Below, in pieces: positions 56,385-64,000 of a stretch of DNA of 64,000 nt. Each line of letters starts with the position of its first letter. The first letter of the stretch is position 1. The DNA is from Sulfurimicrobium sp964552675 (lineage in GTDB: Bacteria > Pseudomonadota > Gammaproteobacteria > Burkholderiales > Sulfuricellaceae): the NCBI GenBank assembly GCA_964552675.1, contig CAZKHJ010000013.1, positions 1 through 64,000 on the forward strand, given 5' to 3'. The position numbers and the translations under genes are program-made. The notes beneath the pieces were generated by a model, which saw nothing but the letters and a program-made list of their open reading frames with translations, was not told where the DNA came from and did not search any database.

Positions 56385-56672
56385 CTAGCCTTTTCCTAGC
56401 TCAAGGCGGAACGTCTTTCCAAGAGCCGCGGCAGCACTGGCAAGCGTGGTCAGCGTAAGGCTGGTATCCGTTTCATCAAGAAGCCGGTTTAAGGCTGCCC
56501 GGCTAGTATGCATCTTTTTTGCCAAGGTGGTCTTGGTGATCTTCTGTGCCTTCATTTCCTGCTCGATTTGCCAGGCGATGACCCGCTTCATGGCGACTGC
56601 CGTCGCTTCTTCCAGCATGGCTTCTTCCGCCAGGAAATCATCAAAGCTGCTTCCGATATGGGGGTTCTTCAT
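56385..56672 (-). CDS. HigA-like antitoxin (XRE helix-turn-helix)
   Basis: 95 aa. The helix-turn-helix KTTLAKKMHTSRAALNRLLDE (about 48-68) is followed by LTTLASAAAALGKTFRLEL, typical of HigA/XRE antitoxins paired with Gp49-like toxins. It starts four bases inside the toxin gene's end (ATGA overlap), so the pair is coupled with the toxin first. It should neutralise the toxin and repress the operon through the palindrome upstream. Confidence 0.85.
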   Translation of the reverse strand: MKNPHIGSSFDDFLAEEAMLEEATAVAMKRVIAWQIEQEMKAQKITKTTLAKKMHTSRAALNRLLDETDTSLTLTTLASAAAALGKTFRLELGKG

Positions 56673-57013
56673 TTCCGTCTCCGTAACTGCTTTAGCCGGT
56701 CTTTCGCGAGATCGAGGTCGGGCCTGGGGGTCTTCTGGTCCTTCTTGATGAAGCCGTGTAGCAGAATCATCACCCCTTCCTCAGTCACAAAAAGTACTCT
56801 TGCGATTCTTCGGTCCAGTCTGGTACGCACTTCCCAAATATCGCCGTCCAAATGATCCACCAGCGGCATGCCTAGCGGCCAGCCAAATTGGACCGTCTTG
56901 ACGTCTTCGCCGATAGCCTTCCGGTCATGCGCTGGCAGATCACGCAACCATTCGCGTACCGGTTCGGCGCCACTTTCCGTTCTGAAAAATCGAACCTCCA
57001 AGACTGGATTCAT
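56669..57013 (-). CDS. HigB/RelE-like toxin (Gp49 family)
   Basis: 114 aa. VREWLRDLPAHDRKAIGEDVKTVQF and LWEVRTRLDRRIARVLFVTEEG-type core, seen here as IWEVRTRLDRRIARVLF, then MILLHGFIKKDQKTP: the phage-derived Gp49/HigB family. These toxins cleave mRNA on the ribosome. A perfect 24-bp palindrome ends seven bases from its start codon. Confidence 0.87.
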   Translation of the reverse strand: MNPVLEVRFFRTESGAEPVREWLRDLPAHDRKAIGEDVKTVQFGWPLGMPLVDHLDGDIWEVRTRLDRRIARVLFVTEEGVMILLHGFIKKDQKTPRPDLDLAKDRLKQLRRRK

Positions 57014-57019
57014 AAGATG

Positions 57020-57043
57020 TAGCGTACCAATATTGGTACGCTA
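57020..57043. promoter_or_regulatory. Toxin-antitoxin operator, perfect 24-bp palindrome
   Basis: The half-site TAGCGTACCAAT is followed directly by its reverse complement ATTGGTACGCTA. It lies seven bases upstream of the toxin start and is the expected binding site of the HigA-like antitoxin dimer. Confidence 0.8.
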
Positions 57044-57148
57044 TGGCAACACCAAAAGATTATTCAGCATTCTCGCCGGATCCTTGGCCTCAAAACGGTG
57101 GTAACGGAAGAGGTAATAACTTGGGATGAAATCGGGAACAATATAGAA

Positions 57149-58648
57149 TTATTTCTCTGCCAATGCCCCTTTATCACGCCAGAGCTGACGTGCTGAGCCG
57201 GTATGAAGCTTGCCACCGGATAGTCGCAGAACAGCTTCTCCTTTTTGTAACTGCTTATGCAAAGGCTGTCCAAGGACGCGCTTTTGCTCGGCTTCAGTCA
57301 GCGTTTGCGGGGAGAAATGGATACCGCACTCGGCAAGTTCGGCGAAATCCGTAGCGTTGGCGCCCTTGGTCAAGAAAGCATCTGCATCCTGGGAAGCCAG
57401 CCAGACCGGAAAGCCCCATGAACGGCCCTGGCGTGCCAGAGAACCCAGGAGGCCGGATTTACCTTCCTTCGGCAGCAACAGGTGCGCCTCGTCCACAAAG
57501 AGAATCATCTGCAACGGCTGAATGCCGTCCTTGACTGCAAGTGCACGGTTCAACTGACGCATGATGCAATTCAGAATGAAGGCCACGGCCAGCACCTTGG
57601 TTTCGTTATCATTGCCCAGTGGCTTGAAGTCAATGACCTGGGATGTGCTCAGCCAGCGCTCGATAGGCAGCGCCTTGTCCGCGCGAGCGAACAAGTTAAA
57701 CTTGGAGATTTTTTCAAGGATAGCGAGTGCGACACCCCCCTCACCGCGTTGTTCCAGCTCTGTAGCCAGTCCCTGGAAGTCCGGCTGCTCAAGACTTTCA
57801 AAAGAGTCGCGAATGGCACGTTCCTGGTTGGCTCCGAGCTGAGGCGCGAAGGCCCCGACGAGGGACGCAATCTCGGTGGCAATCTGGGCTGTTTCGGCTT
57901 CGGTCTTGCCGCGGAAAAGCGGGTTGATAGGCAGCCCCTCAGAAATCAGTCGGATGTACTTGGCTCCAGTAAGCTGAAGGAAGTTGTTACGGGTCTCCGT
58001 CTGCTGTGGGTTGGAGGGGGCTTCTTCCAATTCGCCCTTGAGGTCGAAAAACAGGAAGCGCACTCCTTGCCGGGAAATCTGAGCAAGAAGGTCGAGAGCC
58101 AATTGGCTCTTGCCCGAACCGGGTTTTCCAGAAATAACGGTTAGGCAGTTTCCACCGGCAGCGTTAATGGTCCACGGCTCAACATCTGCCAGAAGCTTGA
58201 CGCGCACGGCATGCTCCACCACGGCAAGAGGGGGCATTGACGAGCTATCGTCGCCCGGGGTAGCTTCAGGACCGGACCTGGCCAACTTGATAAGGGCAGC
58301 CGTGAACATGGTCTGGTCGCCGTTGTATTCGTCCCAAATTTGTTTGAGCCGACGGCAGCCATACTCGAAATACAGACGGAATGCCTGCTTGTAGCCGTTC
58401 TCGTCCAGAGTAGATCCATTCCGGTAATTCAGGGCTGCACGGACAACGGAGATTAGATCGTCGCCCAAGATAGTTTCCTCGGCAAGCTCGATACCGTGAG
58501 CATCTGGTGACTTGAATCCTGATGGAACTCCTTCACCAAGAGCTAGAAAGAGACCGGCTCGGCCAAACACGGCCTTGTTCGGGGCATGTACCCGACTCCA
58601 ATTGGCCTCCAGAAACTCCCCTACTTCAGCACTGGTTTTAATTCGCAT
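57149..58648 (-). CDS. DndE domain fused to a HerA/FtsK-like ATPase
   Basis: 499 aa. Residues 1-122 resemble DndE (DUF1832): DAHGIELAEETILGDD and LDENGYKQAFRLYFEYGCRRL match the family pattern. Residues 140-499 are a RecA/HerA-type ATPase with Walker A GKPGSGKS (174-181), Walker B LFVDEAHLLL (about 400) and VWLASQDADAF (sensor-like). Ordinary DndE is only about 110-130 aa and binds nicked DNA. Here that module is tied to a motor. It lies 13 bases after dndD in the same operon. It may combine DndE with a restriction or translocation role. Confidence 0.78.
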   Translation of the reverse strand: MRIKTSAEVGEFLEANWSRVHAPNKAVFGRAGLFLALGEGVPSGFKSPDAHGIELAEETILGDDLISVVRAALNYRNGSTLDENGYKQAFRLYFEYGCRRLKQIWDEYNGDQTMFTAALIKLARSGPEATPGDDSSSMPPLAVVEHAVRVKLLADVEPWTINAAGGNCLTVISGKPGSGKSQLALDLLAQISRQGVRFLFFDLKGELEEAPSNPQQTETRNNFLQLTGAKYIRLISEGLPINPLFRGKTEAETAQIATEIASLVGAFAPQLGANQERAIRDSFESLEQPDFQGLATELEQRGEGGVALAILEKISKFNLFARADKALPIERWLSTSQVIDFKPLGNDNETKVLAVAFILNCIMRQLNRALAVKDGIQPLQMILFVDEAHLLLPKEGKSGLLGSLARQGRSWGFPVWLASQDADAFLTKGANATDFAELAECGIHFSPQTLTEAEQKRVLGQPLHKQLQKGEAVLRLSGGKLHTGSARQLWRDKGALAEK

Positions 58649-58661
58649 AGCTTTCTACCCC

Positions 58662-60734
58662 TTAAAGCACACGCTTGAAGTAATCGCTGGTAACGCGAAC
58701 CTGGTAACTCATAGATTCCTGGTCCCCCTCCGGGTTCAAGGTGTAGACCCGGGCCAGATGCGGTGAAATCCGGTCAAACAGGTCGCTCTTTGGGTCAATC
58801 TCGGCGTTGGTGGTCAGGATGATGCTCTGATGGCCGGACAGATACAGCCGCTCAAGAACGCTCTCCCGCACCTCCTTATCCAGTCGGCCCAATGGCGTAT
58901 CAACGACCAAAGGGGTTACGAAGCGGCCGAGCCGTCGTAATGCTTCGGTGAAGGCAAGAATGCGGACCTGACGCTGACCGGCTGAAGTATTGGCGGTCTC
59001 CCAGGATACCTTGGTGCCGTCAGCTTTCCGCAAGAAGCAATTCCAGTGCTGGTCAAAATCCATTCCAACGTACTCGATGCCACGGTCAGTGATGTCCAGC
59101 CAGAGGCCGCCGACAATGTCGGAAATCTTTTCACGAAGTGAAATGGCGGCACTAGACTTGATCTCGCTTACGGCCTCACGATAACGGTGCGCCAGGCTGT
59201 TGAGGTCGCGGCCCTTCTGCACCTTCTGTACCTGTTCGGAGAGAATGGTTTCTTCCTTGCGCAACTCTTGGAGCTTACGGTCGAGCTGTATCCGTTCTGC
59301 CTGAATGGCAGACATTCTGGATTCAATCTGCTCCTTGTGCTTCAGCAAGGCGCCGCGTTGCTCGCGAAGTTCATTACCGCGCGTGATTGCCGCCCCATCT
59401 GAGGTCAGCGCCTTGATGGTCTGGTCCAACTCACGCAGCTCAGAGGTTTTTCGCTCCAGATCCAGGCAAAGGTCGGACAGCCCCTGAATGGCAGCTGTCT
59501 GGGTACGAAGCTTGGTGCGAACCTGAATACTCAATTCATTCCGCTCAGGAACCACATATACATTATCGGCCATACCCTCTGGCGGTGGGTTGAAAAGGCT
59601 TTGCAGCGCCTTATCAATCTGGCGCTCATAGAACATTTTCTGCAAATCAGACAGCGCTAGGTTCTCTGGAACGCCATCGAACACGGCCCGCTTGACCTGC
59701 GGAATCTTTGGCTCGACGCTGGCCTTGCGGTTTTCCCAATCGCGGCGGCGCTCTTCCTGAATCAGGTAGTCATGCAGCTCAGATCGAAATGTACCTAGCA
59801 ATGAGACAGGCAGAATTGATTCCCAGGCCGTGCCGAGGTTAGCCTCCAGCTTATCCTTGGTTGTCTTGATGGATTCACGTTGGCGATGGGTCTTGGCCAG
59901 TTCTTCCGGGTCTACAGCACCGATGGTCCTGAGCTGGTCTTCAATCTCATCCAGCTCGGAATTCGCGTCACGAAACTCTTGCTCCTGGTCGGACTCTTCA
60001 ATGGACAGGGTCTTGAGGTTGGATTCGAAGCGCAGAATGTCGGCCGTAATGTCGTTGAGTCGTCGCTCTGCATCGGAACCCGCACCGTAAACCCGAGGGA
60101 TCTTGGTTGATGTGAGCTGGCGGAGATCCTCCTCCAGTTCTGAATATGAGAACAGGCCGAGGACCCGACTGATACCCTCTGTGATTTCCCGTTCGCTCAA
60201 CTGGATACTCTGACTACGCTCGGCATCGAAAAAGAAGAAGCGTGTTAGATGGCGCGGTAGGAATGCGTCGCGGAGCTTCTGGACTTTTTCGTCGTCCTCG
60301 ATCCAATTCGAATCGCCCGAGAGGTTAGCCTTGGAGTAGAAAACGGGCGGTGAGCTTGGCCGTTGGCGAATCTGGCGAACCAAGGTCAGGGTTCGGCCGA
60401 TACTGCCTGTATCGTCGCGCTGGCTCAACCGCAGAGTCATCGAGCAAGTATCCTGTCCCTCTGACCTAGCTCGCCGGTTGAGGGACTCAGCCAGTTCGAA
60501 CCGGGTAGCATCAGAACCGGACTCGACCTTCTTCAGGTCAATGGCACCGCTTTCGCCAACTGTGGCGAGGTACAGCGCACGCAGCAGGTGCGTCTTGCCG
60601 GCGCCATTCTTTCCGCCAATCAGTGTGGCACTGCGATGGCCGTCCGTTCCGAACTCGAATGTGTGCTCACCATAGTATGGCCCAAAATTATTGATGGTGA
60701 GGGCATCAATGTATACCTCAGGCATGCGCTTCAC
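58662..60734 (-). CDS. dndD: DNA sulfur modification ATPase DndD
   Basis: 690 aa, SMC/Rad50-like. N-terminal INNFGPYYGEHTFEF and Walker A GGKNGAGKTHLL lead into long coiled coils (about 190-520), with the C-terminal signature TSAGQRQVRILAFTEAL and Walker B FVTPLVVDTPLGRLD. FFFFDAERSQSIQLSE is typical of DndD. It is an ATPase of the phosphorothioation complex with DndC and DndE. Its start lies 17 bases inside the end of dndC. Confidence 0.88.
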   Translation of the reverse strand: MKRMPEVYIDALTINNFGPYYGEHTFEFGTDGHRSATLIGGKNGAGKTHLLRALYLATVGESGAIDLKKVESGSDATRFELAESLNRRARSEGQDTCSMTLRLSQRDDTGSIGRTLTLVRQIRQRPSSPPVFYSKANLSGDSNWIEDDEKVQKLRDAFLPRHLTRFFFFDAERSQSIQLSEREITEGISRVLGLFSYSELEEDLRQLTSTKIPRVYGAGSDAERRLNDITADILRFESNLKTLSIEESDQEQEFRDANSELDEIEDQLRTIGAVDPEELAKTHRQRESIKTTKDKLEANLGTAWESILPVSLLGTFRSELHDYLIQEERRRDWENRKASVEPKIPQVKRAVFDGVPENLALSDLQKMFYERQIDKALQSLFNPPPEGMADNVYVVPERNELSIQVRTKLRTQTAAIQGLSDLCLDLERKTSELRELDQTIKALTSDGAAITRGNELREQRGALLKHKEQIESRMSAIQAERIQLDRKLQELRKEETILSEQVQKVQKGRDLNSLAHRYREAVSEIKSSAAISLREKISDIVGGLWLDITDRGIEYVGMDFDQHWNCFLRKADGTKVSWETANTSAGQRQVRILAFTEALRRLGRFVTPLVVDTPLGRLDKEVRESVLERLYLSGHQSIILTTNAEIDPKSDLFDRISPHLARVYTLNPEGDQESMSYQVRVTSDYFKRVL

Positions 60735-62014
60735 CCTTTTCTGTTTGCCGCTCTCTCAAGTCGTCCTGAAGAATCTGTAGGAGTTCATCAGGCAAGCCTA
60801 CGGCTCGATGACTTTCACCGTATTCTTCGACCTTAGCAACTAAACGCCGCAGCGTATCCAGCGAAATTTCCTTCTGGTCGGTCACGCGCTGTTCGATTTC
60901 CTTTAGGTATGCGTCATCTCTGCTGTCCGGCATTGCGTCCCCCTTTTGTTGGAAGATGATGTTTACGACCCCAGTTCCGTCATCCGGGTTACGCGCACTG
61001 TTCCAGTATGTCTGAATCCAGTGGAGCTCTTCTTCACTGATGACAGGTAAGTTTGACTCTACTTGCAACGCCAACAACTTCGATAAGAGCTCCTTGCGGG
61101 CTTCTATCTTCAATGGACCTGGACCTTCTTGCCCATTTTTTCGCACCATATCCCGGTATCCGTTCTCAGGATCACGGTAGTAAACGAGGGTCTCCCGGAA
61201 ATGGAGCAATGCTTCCATCCTAGTATCCCCCGTGGCCAGCAGACCCTCGCTCGCTTTGTCTCGTTCCACAACCGTGCAGGTCCAGCAACCAAAGCGACTA
61301 TTGCCACAAGATGGAGTGGACTGATCTACGACCAACGGGCATTCTCCGCCGGAAGCATCCTTGTATAACTGGAACAGCGCCTGGTTGTCTCCTCCCCATG
61401 TGCATTCGTTATCCATGAGGTAATCCCAAACCTCAAACGTGGACAGGTGTTCGATGGGGGTGGAAATCCAGCAGCGTGGTAAGTCATCGTGCCGACGCAG
61501 ACCGAAATCATTTTTGGCACGGGCGGCCAGGGTTTGGGCACGGGAGCCGCTTTCGCTTCTGCGGGCGCCCAACATGATGATGGCTTCGCCCCAATGACCC
61601 AACTTGCCGCGAATGAATGTGCTGACCGGATCAATCTTCAGACGTTGGGTACACCAACGAAAGCTACGGTTCGGTGGTGGATAACCACGGCCGATGATAT
61701 TGACCCAAAATGATTGCTGCGATGGAGGTTTAAGCAGATACGCTTGAATATTGAGGCAGTGCGCTACGGAATAAGAGTTCATGGCATCCAGCTCACCTTG
61801 GACACGGGCGACTACAGCCGGAATCTCCACCCGTGTATCGGTGCAGACAATGCAGACTTCCTTGGTTCGTTTCTCAGGTGGTAGTGCTTTATATAGCGTC
61901 AAAGACCAGCGATGCAATCATAGTGCTGTCTTTGCCACCGCTGTACCCTACTACCCAAGGCCGTTCGTCCATGGTGTAAAGCCGCTGTAGGGCATCCAGA
62001 ATGTTTTGAATCAT
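60718..62014 (-). pseudogene. dndC: DndC sulfurtransferase, frameshifted after the PP-loop
   Basis: From ATG 62014: MIQNILDALQRLYTMDERPW, then VVGYSGGKDST (PP-loop) and SLVFDA, before a stop near 61890. The other frame carries on as YKALPPEKRTKEVCIVCTDTRVEIP and the rest of DndC, including GARRSES, CPLVVDQSTPSCGNSRFGCWTC (part of the iron-sulfur cysteine set, near 61290) and a C-terminal tail. One extra base near 61890-61895 explains the break. DndC transfers sulfur to the DNA backbone. Without repair of this frame the modification would fail; a sequencing error is quite possible. Confidence 0.8.
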
Positions 62015-62232
62015 CTTTGTTATTTATTTCGCGCTAAATGCCAAAACTCACCCGGATTGAGAGGTGGAATTTTGCCTTATTAATTGAAGGGGAAGAATAC
62101 CACATATAGATATTGATTTAACTGTGTTGATAATAAGGGCTGGGGTTCTTCGGTCTTCTCCTTGTAGCAGCAAGCCGACTGGTCTGAGTAATACAATGCG
62201 CATGTCATCAACATACAAGCCTTGCACCAAGA

Positions 62233-62260
62233 CAGCCACCCCGCTTACGCAGGGTGGCTG
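62233..62260. other. GC-rich hairpin upstream of dndC
   Basis: CAGCCACCC pairs with GGGTGGCTG around a ten-base loop (nine pairs). It lies about 220 bases upstream of the dndC start. No T-tract follows on either strand. It could be a leader structure or a terminator of an upstream gene. Confidence 0.45.
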
Positions 62261-62645
62261 AGTTGAATTGGCCGAGAGATCGGCCCAAAAAGTTAAATTT
62301 CCCCAAACGCTATCCAGGTCGCCAGACCAGGAAATCACGAGAATCGCCGCCAAGCGTTCCCCGTGGCCGAACTACAAATTGCACTGCAAGGGCTGCCAGG
62401 CCCACCACACACTTTTTCATCCGCTGACGGCTTTCGAGCAACCCAAAACATCTGGGTTTCGCGCCGGGCTTGAGTAATGACTTCTCGCCCTTTGCTCAGA
62501 CTCTACTTGCCGAAGCTCCCTCTCTTGTGCCGTCCTGGGTGCCAACCCAGTCAATTGGCCGTCAGAGATTCCCACGTTAATTCAATACGTCAAACCCACG
62601 ATTTGAGATAGGTCGTCTCAGGTGTCAGGCATCGCATACGCTTCA

Positions 62646-62937
62646 TGGCTTGCGCCACTTTCGGCCTACGATGTTCCATAGCATCGGCTTACCCGCCTGC
62701 CTCCTTCATCAACGAATCACCCTGTACCAGGGCCTACCCAAGGGTCTTTACTCGGCAGCGGGACTCCCACCCGCCGTTACACGTTTGAGCTATCCAGAGA
62801 CCTCACCATTTCCGGTGAGTGCCAGTCAGTCCAGGTTTCCCCTCGTGACCCTGCCGCATTTCTGCGGCCTCATCAGCCTACGTGCCAAGTCCAGGTTGCG
62901 CCGTTCTTATTCCGAACGCCCCCTGGTGCGGATTTGC
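62646..62937 (-). ncRNA. Group II intron-like structured RNA fragment (runs into assembly gap)
   Basis: On the minus strand several compact hairpins follow one another: GCCGCA-GAAA-TGCGGC (62853-62868), CTCACC-GGAAAT-GGTGAG (62802-62819), GCGGG/CCCGC (62758-62774), CCCTG-GTA-CAGGG (62720-62732) and TGGC-GCAA-GCCA (62646-62657). Two have GNRA tetraloops. The phrase GGGTGGGAGTCCCGCTGCC is of the kind found in domain I of bacterial group II introns. No reverse transcriptase frame follows, so this would be a 5' fragment. The stretch ends at a ten-N gap, as expected of a multicopy element. Not certain. Confidence 0.35.
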
Positions 62938-62947
62938 NNNNNNNNNN
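62938..62947. other. Assembly gap of unknown length
   Basis: Ten N. Sequence on both sides of it lacks open frames of known type. A repeated mobile element missing from the assembly is the likely cause. Confidence 0.8.
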
Positions 62948-63151
62948 TGCACCGCTTCGTATTGAACAGGGTTGGGCAAGTCGCCTTGCCGCCCGTGTCC
63001 GTGTCGCCCAACTTCATTGCTCGGAACAGGCCGGTCGTTGCCTGGCGACCTGTCGAGACTTGGGATTGAGTCGAAGGGGGCATGTCTGCCCCCAGCGCTC
63101 ATAACAGCCGCACCAACCAGGGTTACCCGGTATGCAGCTGGAGCAGATTGA

Positions 63152-63170
63152 TACGCGTTGGCGACGCGTA
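63152..63170. promoter_or_regulatory. Perfect dyad TACGCGT-N5-ACGCGTA
   Basis: Seven-base arms separated by TGGCG, about 340 bases upstream of the element gene at 63512. It has the form of an operator for a dimeric regulator; no regulator gene is in view. Confidence 0.5.
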
Positions 63171-63202
63171 CCGTGACCTTTCAGTCGTGTGTGTTTGCAG
63201 TT

Positions 63203-63258
63203 GGCGGTCTGCCTGCTGTGCCCTTGCTTTACGGCAAAGACACACGAGGCAGACCGCC
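63203..63258. repeat. 56-base hairpin with perfect 12-base arms
   Basis: GGCGGTCTGCCT (63203-63214) and AGGCAGACCGCC (63247-63258) are exact inverse copies. The loop can form a second small stem (TTGC/GCAA). Such structures often mark the control or transfer regions of conjugative elements; this one could also be a terminator. Confidence 0.6.
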
Positions 63259-63511
63259 TCGGCGTGCGTTGCTGGCGAAGCTTTCACCCCGCCTTCACGG
63301 CCTCTGCTTACTTGTGTCCTACTGGCGTATAGCAATCTTTTTCGTATATGTGCATAGCAATTTCAAGGAACATCATTACGTGCGGCGTTGCCGCACCGAA
63401 TCACACTGCAATTTCAAGGCTTTTTTGCGCAAAAAAATATTTTTGATGCTCTGCGTCAGCTTCTCTCTGGTGCGTCGCTATACGGAGAATCATCACTCTC
63501 TGGAGATTATC

Positions 63512-64000
63512 ATGGCGCATACCACACCACTGGCGCGTTCGAAGACTGCTGCACTCGCGCGCTTACTCGATAACGTGCCCAAGGGCTACACGTTTTACAC
63601 CGCCGGAGAGTGTCCTGCCGGGAAGACGATGGCGCTCCTGCGGAAGTTCCATGAGCGTTACGGTATTGGCTGCACACCGGCGGAGCGCATTACGCGCAAA
63701 TCAAAAGGCTTGGCCAATGCGTTGCTGGCGCTCTACTGGTCTGGTGATGCATCTGCCGGGATGAAGCTCAAGCCACCTGCCGATATGGCAGCCGGTTCGC
63801 CATTTGAAGTGGCGGCTTCCCCCGCACTGGGAACGGACAAAGCCAGCTGGCTGCTGCTGGCAACGGAAGGCGTCGGGCCGGTATGGGAGATGGAGAAGTT
63901 GCATTCTGTACAGGACAAACCCCGCCTCAACTGGCTGGGATACGAACTGATCCGGCATACGGTCAATGGCAAGACGGCCTGGACCTGGCGGCGCACGAAA
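63512..64000 (+). CDS. Integrative conjugative element-type hypothetical protein (3' end outside window)
   Basis: 163 codons to the window edge, from ATG 63512 (GGAG seven bases upstream). It begins MAHTTPLARSKTAALARLLD and includes KFHERYGIGCTPAERITRKS, NWLGYELIRHTV and KTAWTWRR. This wording is familiar from conserved hypothetical proteins near one end of clc/PFGI-type conjugative elements; I cannot name the family. No signal peptide or catalytic motif seen. Its presence suggests the element continues to the right. Confidence 0.65.
   Translation, partial: MAHTTPLARSKTAALARLLDNVPKGYTFYTAGECPAGKTMALLRKFHERYGIGCTPAERITRKSKGLANALLALYWSGDASAGMKLKPPADMAAGSPFEVAASPALGTDKASWLLLATEGVGPVWEMEKLHSVQDKPRLNWLGYELIRHTVNGKTAWTWRRTK

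Noticed and set aside
62048..62353. 101-codon frame upstream of dndC as a dndB remnant
   Set aside because: It spans a strong hairpin and has no similarity to DndB in what I can read.

Overview
The window looks like a chromosomal scaffold of a betaproteobacterium, probably of the Nitrosomonadales/Sulfuricella type. This is inferred from the gene order rpmF-plsX-fabH-fabD-fabG-acpP-fabF-pabB, the two-subunit pyruvate carboxylase, two GH57 enzymes next to glgC/glgB/pgi, and many c-di-GMP proteins. No rRNA or other phylogenetic marker is present to confirm it. Three 10-N runs (41281, 50164, 62938) show that this is a gapped assembly, so single-base frameshifts must be read with care.

Layout. 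1-5.4 kb: core genes, namely an ABC-F ATPase cut by the window edge and a Tat-type binding protein coupled to a GGDEF/EAL protein. 5.4-25.8 kb: an accessory region. A broken integrase and a Fic protein lie left of a tRNA-Arg(CCT). A large serine recombinase ends inside that tRNA, followed by a tyrosine recombinase, a possible structured RNA, and a block of unusual genes (10.7-25.4 kb). 25.8-56 kb: core genome, with HD-GYP, MBL-fold, folate (pabB), fatty acid and phospholipid synthesis, L32/YceD, pyruvate carboxylase, Maf, a methyltransferase, Rof, an FKBP, glycogen metabolism, HDOD, GGDEF, DUF4139 and MltB genes. 56-64 kb: a second accessory region with a HigBA-like toxin-antitoxin pair, a DNA phosphorothioation cluster (dndC-dndD-dndE fused to an ATPase), a group II intron-like structured stretch containing an assembly gap, and the first gene of what looks like an integrative conjugative element.

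The main result is in the 10.7-25.4 kb block. Four divergent intergenic regions each carry a pair of inverted repeats of the form GCGAC-N7-GTCGC. That makes eight sites: all have a perfect right arm and at most one mismatch in the left arm. Most lie about 42-53 bp from a start codon. They link into one apparent regulon: a DUF2779 nuclease/exonuclease with a secreted repeat protein; a DnaA-like protein that has lost its P-loop, with an unknown partner; an uncharacterised protein with a family-4-like uracil-DNA glycosylase; a small membrane protein, a lipoprotein and an FtsZ-like GTPase; a double-AAA ATPase with a WYL regulator; a stand-alone DnaB-type ATPase; and a second, frameshifted double-AAA gene followed by a truncated DUF2779 copy. 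The WYL protein is the only recognisable transcription factor in the block and the obvious candidate to bind the sites. Replication-like, nuclease, repair, cytoskeletal and AAA parts under one operator suggest a DNA-damage- or invader-responsive system, but its function is inference.

The largest gene-free stretch is 62015-63511. Smaller ones (6630-7043, 25443-25771, 55971-56384) are described in the feature list.
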